This document shows positions 36,231 through 41,309 of a DNA stretch of 41,309 bases, one piece after another. The DNA is taken from contig CAMYZH010000011.1 of assembly GCA_947303785.1 (NCBI GenBank), forward strand, positions 1-41,309, read 5' to 3'. Origin of the DNA: an uncultured Clostridium sp. GTDB lineage: Bacteria; Bacillota; Clostridia; TANB77; CAG-508. A model generated the notes under the pieces. It saw only the letters and a list, made by a program, of their open reading frames with translations. It had not been told where the DNA came from and ran no database searches. Numbering within the stretch: position 1 is the stretch's first letter; each line of letters starts with the position of its first letter. The position numbers were made by a program, and so were the translations under genes.

Positions 36231-37073
36231 ATGCAAGAAAGTTATACAATTATAGCATATTTTATAATATATTCATTTATTGGATGGATTTTAGAATCAA
36301 CATATAAATCTATTCTTCAAAAAAAATTAATAAATAGTGGATTTTTACATGGCCCATTTTGTCCAATATATGGATATGGAGCTATGATAATGTATTTATC
36401 ACTCAGAAATGTAACAAATAATATATTTTTATTATTTGCATTCGGAGTGATAGTCTTATCGCTTTTTGAATATTTAGTAGGTTGGTTTTTGGAAGTCACA
36501 TTTAAAACAAAATATTGGGATTATTCAAATAGAAAATTTAATATTCAAGGAAGAGTATGCCTAAGAAATTCGCTATATTGGGGATTTTTGGGGATAGTAT
36601 TTATGAGAATAATACATCCACTTGTAGAAAAAACAATTGGATTATTTACACAAACAGGAACCATTATATTTATTTCGATATTAGGAACAATAATAATAAC
36701 AGATACAATTATTACAGTAATAGGATTAATAAAAATTAATATTAAACTTGATAAACTTGAAGAAATCAGAAAAGATATTAAAGAAAAGGCTGAAGAATTT
36801 AATAGAAGAAGAATTGAATCTTTGGAAAAAATTAATAGTAAAAGAATTGCCAGTATTGATAAAATAAATAAATTAAGATTACAGCAAAATGAGAAAATAA
36901 TAAACCGAATTAAAGAAATAAGAAATGGAATAACTTCAGTAGAAGATTTAAAGAAAAAACAAGAAGAAGTACAAGTTAAACTTGAAAAGAGAATATCTAG
37001 ATTAAGAAAAGCTTTTCCTAATATGAATTCTCAGAAATTGACAAACTTTTTTAATAATATTAAGAAATCTTGA
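36231..37073 (+). CDS. CmpB-type (putative ABC-transporter type IV) membrane protein
   Basis: The 280-residue protein has about four to five membrane segments in its first 170 residues and a charged coiled-coil tail. The membrane part matches PF06541 text: YSFIGWILESTYKSI, INSGFLHGPFCPIYGYGAM, FEYLVGWFLE and YWDYSNRKFNIQGRVCLR. The family is named for transporters but its role is not known, and no ATPase gene is next to it. AAAGG precedes the ATG. Confidence 0.88.
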   Translation: MQESYTIIAYFIIYSFIGWILESTYKSILQKKLINSGFLHGPFCPIYGYGAMIMYLSLRNVTNNIFLLFAFGVIVLSLFEYLVGWFLEVTFKTKYWDYSNRKFNIQGRVCLRNSLYWGFLGIVFMRIIHPLVEKTIGLFTQTGTIIFISILGTIIITDTIITVIGLIKINIKLDKLEEIRKDIKEKAEEFNRRRIESLEKINSKRIASIDKINKLRLQQNEKIINRIKEIRNGITSVEDLKKKQEEVQVKLEKRISRLRKAFPNMNSQKLTNFFNNIKKS

Positions 37074-37162
37074 AATTTGTAATAAATTAATATATATATA
37101 AAATTAACGAAACAAAAGAAAAAGATATAATACAAAATATATCTTTAAGAAAGGAATTTTTA

Positions 37163-38089
37163 ATGGTACAAGATATCTATATAATTGATAATACACAAAG
37201 CGTACTAAATTTATTAAAACACATCTTTAAAAAAGATGTTGACTATCAATTTATTTCTGTTAAAACAACAGAATTAAATTATGCATTAAAAAACATACCA
37301 GATATGATAATAATAGATGAAGATACAATCGATATGGATATAGTTGAATTATGCAAAATTATTAGAGAAAACGAAGATAACAGTATTACACCGATTGTAG
37401 TTATATCATCTGATTGGGAAAAAGAGCATAGATTAAAAATTTTAAGACAGTCCATAGAGTATTTTATCATAAAACCAATTGACCAGGAATATTTATATTT
37501 TACAATAACCAATATGTTAAGACTATTAAAAAGCAATAGAAGGATAAGTCCACTTACAGGCTTACCAGGAAATGTTCAAATACAAGCAGAAATGAAGAAA
37601 AGACTACTAAATAAAGAAAAATTTGCTATGTTTTATTTTGACCTAGATAATTTTAAAGCATATAATGATACATATGGATTTGCAAATGGTGATGAAATTA
37701 TTAAATTTACAGCGAGAACCATAGTTGAAAATATCCATAGTATAGGACAAGAAGATTGTTTTATTGGACACATCGGAGGAGATGATTTTGTTGCAATAAT
37801 AGGTGAAGCTGATTATGAAGAAATATGTCAAAACATAATTTCCGAGTTTGATAAATATGTAGTAAGTTATTACAATAATGATGATGTACAAAAAGGATAT
37901 ATAGAAGTAGCAAATAGAAGAGGAATTATTGAACAATTTCCAATTACATCCATTTCGATAGGTGTAGTTGAAAGCATACCAGGAAGATTTAAGAATACAT
38001 TGGAAATCGGAGAAGTTGGAGCTCAAGTCAAACATCAGGCAAAGTCAATAATGGGAAGCACTTATGTAATAAATAGAAGAAAAGTATAA
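37163..38089 (+). CDS. Response-regulator receiver plus GGDEF protein
   Basis: The 308-residue protein has a receiver domain (about 1-122) with phospho-acceptor D52 and the conserved Lys in YFIIKPID. A GGDEF domain (about 135-305) follows. Its start DxLTGLxN is SPLTGLPGNVQIQ, the metal site FDLDNFKAYND is kept, and the signature is GGDDF near residue 203. The I-site RxxD five residues upstream is missing, so it should lack product inhibition. It probably makes c-di-GMP on phosphorylation. A TATAAT at 37126-37131 may be its -10 box. No histidine kinase lies nearby. Confidence 0.9.
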   Translation: MVQDIYIIDNTQSVLNLLKHIFKKDVDYQFISVKTTELNYALKNIPDMIIIDEDTIDMDIVELCKIIRENEDNSITPIVVISSDWEKEHRLKILRQSIEYFIIKPIDQEYLYFTITNMLRLLKSNRRISPLTGLPGNVQIQAEMKKRLLNKEKFAMFYFDLDNFKAYNDTYGFANGDEIIKFTARTIVENIHSIGQEDCFIGHIGGDDFVAIIGEADYEEICQNIISEFDKYVVSYYNNDDVQKGYIEVANRRGIIEQFPITSISIGVVESIPGRFKNTLEIGEVGAQVKHQAKSIMGSTYVINRRKV

Positions 38090-38102
38090 TATTAGAATAA
38101 GA

Positions 38103-38129
38103 TAGGCAGGAATATTACCTGCTTTTTTT
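38103..38129 (+). terminator. Terminator after the GGDEF gene
   Basis: GCAGG (38106-38110) pairs with CCTGC (38118-38122) across AATATTA and is followed by seven T. Short but typical. Confidence 0.75.
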
Positions 38130-38402
38130 ATTTTAAAAAATGAAGCAATTAGTAAAAACATAGCAAGAAACCCAATATAGCCATCCAAAAAAGCAAAAGT
38201 CAAGCATCATTACTACACAAAAAAAAGAGAAAACGAGAGAAAACGAGAGAAAAACAGTTGAAAAACAAAAAAATGACCTTTACAAATTTGCATAAAAAGG
38301 GATAAAAAAGTAAATGCTAAAAAATGAAAGTTGTAAAAAAACATTCAAGGTAGTATAATAAAAAATGCGTGACGGAAAAATGTGTAAAAAGGAGGACTAT
38401 AT
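38130..38402. other. Gene-free spacer with purine repeat and promoter
   Basis: I see no protein gene here. An A-rich tract at about 38217-38255 holds three tandem copies of a GAGAGAAAAC-like unit. A promoter lies at 38331-38359. A long leader is not expected since transcription should start near 38366. No known riboswitch, including the c-di-AMP type often placed before wall hydrolases, can be recognised. Confidence 0.6.
38331..38359 (+). promoter_or_regulatory. Promoter of the M23 peptidase gene
   Basis: TTGTAA (38331-38336) and TATAAT (38354-38359) are spaced by 17 bases. Confidence 0.75.
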
Positions 38403-39482
38403 ATTATAAGTAAGTGTATAAAACATTATAGTAAAAAACTAGCAAAATTATTAAGTGTCCTAATTATTAGTTTTTTACTTATAGCATCATTCATTTGCTT
38501 AAGATACAAACCATTATATAAAGTTACGTTAAATGGTAAAGTAATTGGATATGTTGAAAACAAAGAAAAAATGCAAGAGAAAATAAAAGAGTTCGAAGAA
38601 AGTGCTACAGGAAATATTACATCAATAAAAGTAACCACAATGCCAGAATTTGAACTTGAACTTGTAAGTGACATTAAAGAATCAGAAACAAAAGAAAACG
38701 AAGTACTTGCATTAATCGAAGAACAAGCGGAAATAAAATGCAAAACTTATGCAATTAAACTTGATGGAAATGAAAAAGCAAACGTTAACACCGAAGAAGA
38801 AGCCCAAAGAGTAATAGATGAAATCAAAACAGAAACAACAGAAGGTGTTGAACTAAATTTTGAAATTGAAGAACAAGAAAAAGATAAAAAAGAAGTTGAT
38901 GCAACTCTTACTACATCTGAAATAGCTAAAGCAGAAATCAACAAAGATGTTGATATTAAAGTGCAAGAATATGAACAAAAAAAAGCCGAAGAAGAAGCGG
39001 CAGCTAAAGCTAAAGCTGAGGCAGAAGCTAGAGCAGCCCAAGAAGCTAAAGCAAGAGCAGCAGTATCATCTAGATCTTCTGTAAGCTCAAGAGGAGCTTC
39101 GATACCAGCAACAGGAGCATCATTTATGAGACCTGTTGTAGGAGGAACAATCACATCACCATATGGATACAGAACATCAGGATTCCATACCGGACTTGAC
39201 ATAGCTATAGCAACAGGAACACCAATTTATGCTTCAGCATCAGGTACAGTAAAATTTGCAGGGACACAAGGTGGATATGGTAAATTAGTAATAATCGACC
39301 ATGGAAACGGATACCAAACATATTATGCTCATTGCAGTGCTTTATATGTATCAGCCGGACAGACAGTAAATCAAGGAGATAATATATCAGCCGTAGGAAG
39401 TACAGGAAATTCGACTGGACCTCACGTGCACTTCGAGATCAGATATAATGGTAATACATTAAATCCACAAAATTATATTTAA
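38403..39482 (+). CDS. Membrane-anchored M23 peptidase, ATT or ATA start
   Basis: This LytM/M23 zinc endopeptidase should cut peptidoglycan cross-links outside the membrane. After a TAA at 38385 the frame has no ATG, GTG or TTG before ATG 38571, which would remove the membrane anchor. AGGAGG 38390-38395 points to ATT 38403 (seven bases on) or ATA 38406 (ten bases). The protein then has a basic start, a membrane helix (LLSVLIISFLLIASFICL), a YKVTLNGKVIGYVENKEKM segment typical of these proteins, an Ala/Glu coiled coil, and the catalytic domain with TGLDIA (HxxxD as FHTGLDI) and GPHVHFEIR. The length is about 359. Confidence 0.9.
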   Translation: MISKCIKHYSKKLAKLLSVLIISFLLIASFICLRYKPLYKVTLNGKVIGYVENKEKMQEKIKEFEESATGNITSIKVTTMPEFELELVSDIKESETKENEVLALIEEQAEIKCKTYAIKLDGNEKANVNTEEEAQRVIDEIKTETTEGVELNFEIEEQEKDKKEVDATLTTSEIAKAEINKDVDIKVQEYEQKKAEEEAAAKAKAEAEARAAQEAKARAAVSSRSSVSSRGASIPATGASFMRPVVGGTITSPYGYRTSGFHTGLDIAIATGTPIYASASGTVKFAGTQGGYGKLVIIDHGNGYQTYYAHCSALYVSAGQTVNQGDNISAVGSTGNSTGPHVHFEIRYNGNTLNPQNYI

Positions 39483-39488
39483 AAATAA

Positions 39489-39525
39489 GAGGATGATTCA
39501 TTTTAATATGAACCATCCTTTTTTA
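39489..39525 (+). terminator. Terminator after the M23 gene
   Basis: GGATGATTCA (39491-39500) pairs with TGAACCATCC (39509-39518) with one mismatch, followed by a T run. Confidence 0.85.
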
Positions 39526-39526
39526 C

Positions 39527-39555
39527 TTGTACAAAAATAATTTGGGTGATATACT
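39527..39555 (+). promoter_or_regulatory. Promoter of rpiB
   Basis: TTGTAC (39527-39532) and TATACT (39550-39555) are spaced by 17 bases, just before the rpiB ribosome site. Confidence 0.7.
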
Positions 39556-39589
39556 ATATGTGTAAAAAAAGATAAAAAGGAGAAACAAT

Positions 39590-40033
39590 ATGATATATAT
39601 TGCGGCAGATCATAGAGGATTTGAATTAAAAGAAAAAATAAAAAAATATCTAGAAGAAAAGAAAATTGAATATTCAGATGAAGGAATATATGTTAAAGAA
39701 CTTGCAAATTATCCACAAATAGCGAGTAAAGTGTGCAAAAAAATGAATATAAAACAAGATAAAGCAATTTTAATTTGTGGATCAGGAATAGGAATGTCAA
39801 TTGTTGCAAATAAATATAGAGGAATCAGAGCAGGGATATGTTCATCAACAGAAATATCAAAAGATGGAAAACAACATTCAGACATTAATGTACTAATTTT
39901 AACAGGCGATTTCACAACAGAAGAAGAAGCAAAAAAAATAGTACAAACCTGGTTAGAAGAAGAGTTTTTATATGGAAGATATGAAGAAAGACTCAAAATG
40001 ATTGAAGAGATAGAAAATGAAAACATGAAATAA
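39590..40033 (+). CDS. rpiB: Ribose-5-phosphate isomerase B
   Basis: RpiB interconverts ribose 5-phosphate and ribulose 5-phosphate in the pentose phosphate pathway. The 147-residue protein starts IYIAADHRGFELKEKI and has the active-site Cys63 in ICGSGIGMSI, and the IRAGICSST and QHSDINVL stretches of the RpiB/LacA/LacB family. AGGAG precedes the ATG. In related genomes rpiB often lies before wecA/tagO, as here (11-base gap). Confidence 0.94.
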   Translation: MIYIAADHRGFELKEKIKKYLEEKKIEYSDEGIYVKELANYPQIASKVCKKMNIKQDKAILICGSGIGMSIVANKYRGIRAGICSSTEISKDGKQHSDINVLILTGDFTTEEEAKKIVQTWLEEEFLYGRYEERLKMIEEIENENMK

Positions 40034-40044
40034 GGAGAATAGCT

Positions 40045-41184
40045 ATGTGGGGAGATATAATGATAGCATTTATGCTAGCGTTTATAACATCATTTATGAT
40101 AACACCAAAAACGATAAAACTAGCAAAAAAATTAGGAGCAGTAGATAGCCCAAAAGATGAAAGAAGAATTAATAAAGTTGTAATGCCTAGGCTTGGAGGA
40201 GTTGCAGTTGTAATAGGATTTATAGTAGCAGTTGCATATTTACTTATAAGTTTAACATTAGAAAATCAAATAGATTTAAGAGAAGGCAATTATCATTTAA
40301 AACTATGCGGATATTTTATTGGAATGTTGATAATAGTAATAACCTGCTTTATAGACGATGTAAAAGGACTATCAGCAGTTGTAAAATTAATAATGCAAAT
40401 ATTAGCTGCAAGTATAGTAGTTGCATCAGGAACAAGAATCAATATTTCAGGAGTTGGAGTATTAAGCAGATTTAATGATTCGATAAATTTCATGCAAACA
40501 TTATCAACCATAATTACAATTGGATGGATTGTTGGAATAACAAATGCAATAAACCTAATAGATGGCCTTGATGGATTATCATCAGGAATATCAATAATAT
40601 CATGTGTATCAATGTTAATAATATTCATGTTAAATGAATCACCAATAGTTGCAATACTATTAATTACAGGCTTAATAGGTGCATTAGTAGGCTTTTTACC
40701 ATACAACATAAATCCAGCCAAAACCTTTATAGGAGATACAGGATCAAACTTTTTAGGATATTCACTAGGAGTAATCTCAATAATAGGAGTAGCAAAAACA
40801 TACACAGCATTAGTAATTGTACTTCCAATAATAGTATTAGGATTGCCAATATTTGATACACTATTTGCCATAGTAAGAAGAATCATAAAAAATAAATCTA
40901 TAAAAGGAATAATGAAACCTGATAAAGGTCACCTACATCACAAATTACTTGGCAGAGGATTTTCACAAAAACAATCAGTAATGATGTTATACGGAGTAAG
41001 CGCATCACTTGGAATGTTTGCAATTATCCTCTTAGAAAGTGGTATAACCAAAGCAATATCATTTCTACTTATAGTTGTTGCAGTACTAATACTAGGATAT
41101 AGAGAAATAGCAGATGAGATGAGAGATGCACAAAGGCCAGAACAAGAAATAGAAGGGCAACAAAAAATAGAAGAAGATGAGTAA
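40045..41184 (+). CDS. WecA/TagO-type UDP-GlcNAc undecaprenyl-phosphate transferase
   Basis: The enzyme moves GlcNAc-1-phosphate onto undecaprenyl phosphate, the first step for wall teichoic acid or other surface glycans. The 379-residue protein has about ten membrane helices and the family motifs DSPKDERRINK, CFIDDVKGLS (the DDxxK Asp pair), NLIDGLDGLSSG, FIGDTGSNFLGY and the HIH-type GHLHHKLL. GGAGA precedes the ATG. The acidic C-terminal tail is normal. MraY would lack the GHLHH form, so TagO/WecA is preferred. Confidence 0.94.
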   Translation: MWGDIMIAFMLAFITSFMITPKTIKLAKKLGAVDSPKDERRINKVVMPRLGGVAVVIGFIVAVAYLLISLTLENQIDLREGNYHLKLCGYFIGMLIIVITCFIDDVKGLSAVVKLIMQILAASIVVASGTRINISGVGVLSRFNDSINFMQTLSTIITIGWIVGITNAINLIDGLDGLSSGISIISCVSMLIIFMLNESPIVAILLITGLIGALVGFLPYNINPAKTFIGDTGSNFLGYSLGVISIIGVAKTYTALVIVLPIIVLGLPIFDTLFAIVRRIIKNKSIKGIMKPDKGHLHHKLLGRGFSQKQSVMMLYGVSASLGMFAIILLESGITKAISFLLIVVAVLILGYREIADEMRDAQRPEQEIEGQQKIEEDE

Positions 41185-41263
41185 AAAACACATAATTCCT
41201 ATTTCCCTAAGGAAACATACAAATTGTTATTAAAACGATAATAAAACTTAAAACAATACCAAA

Positions 41264-41299
41264 ACCAAAGCTTTAAATCGCGTGATTTAAAGCTTTTTT
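41264..41299 (+). terminator. Terminator at the window end
   Basis: AAAGCTTTAAATC (41267-41279) pairs perfectly with GATTTAAAGCTTT (41284-41296) around a GCGT loop, followed by more T. It is about 80 bases after the transferase gene. Confidence 0.88.
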
Positions 41300-41309
41300 C
41301 TATTACATT

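Noticed and set aside
38130..38402. c-di-AMP riboswitch before the M23 gene
   Set aside because: The conserved riboswitch segments are absent and the predicted leader is too short.

Overview
The window is an AT-rich segment of a Bacillota chromosome, most likely an uncultured Clostridia. The evidence is the dnaA-oriC-dnaN-recF-gyrB-gyrA order, the tadA-SRP RNA-dnaX-ybaB-recR block, a primosome pair (DnaD-like and DnaI/DnaC-like), a ypeB spore-germination gene and strong AGGAGG ribosome sites. No species can be named from the sequence alone.

Layout. 1-461: the end of dnaA and the replication origin, with DnaA boxes and a trio-like element. 462-4591: dnaN, recF and gyrB in tight succession, without the small yaaA and remB genes found here in Bacillus. 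4592-5134: a forward terminator, a probable structured RNA on the minus strand, and a strong promoter. 5135-9155: a four-gene operon (VirB4 N-terminal-like protein, VirB4-type ATPase, degenerate CpaE/ParA-like protein, helical unknown) inserted between gyrB and gyrA. 9278-11719: gyrA. 11757-17166 on the minus strand: a 46-residue membrane peptide, VirD4-type coupling ATPase, VirB2-like, VirB6-like and VirB3/PrgI-like proteins, then DnaD-like and DnaI/DnaC-like replication proteins. 17281-25388: a CxxC mini-protein, tRNA-Arg, small membrane genes, tadA, SRP RNA, dnaX, ybaB, recR, a glycolipid glycosyltransferase and a frameshifted ypeB. 25400-41184: HD-GYP, smc, tatD, prfA, a short wall-anchored-type protein, pcrA, membrane genes, a receiver-GGDEF protein, an M23 peptidase, rpiB and a WecA/TagO-type transferase.

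The most interesting content is the type IV secretion-like system. Its motor genes lie between gyrB and gyrA and its channel genes lie just upstream of dnaD-dnaC. I see no relaxase, integrase, attachment site or VirB8-like gene, so it looks like a resident machine rather than an inserted conjugative element. The first three motor genes have no ATG, GTG or TTG at their 5' ends; each has a strong Shine-Dalgarno sequence placed for initiation at ATA. A fourth gene elsewhere in the window, the M23 peptidase, also needs an ATA or ATT start. The third motor gene encodes 335 residues with no methionine codon at all and has lost its Walker residues.

The rest is mostly housekeeping: replication initiation and restart, clamp loading, recombination, chromosome organisation, translation termination, tRNA modification, cell-envelope synthesis and c-di-GMP signalling. 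Domain and family calls rest on motif recognition by eye; no database search was run.
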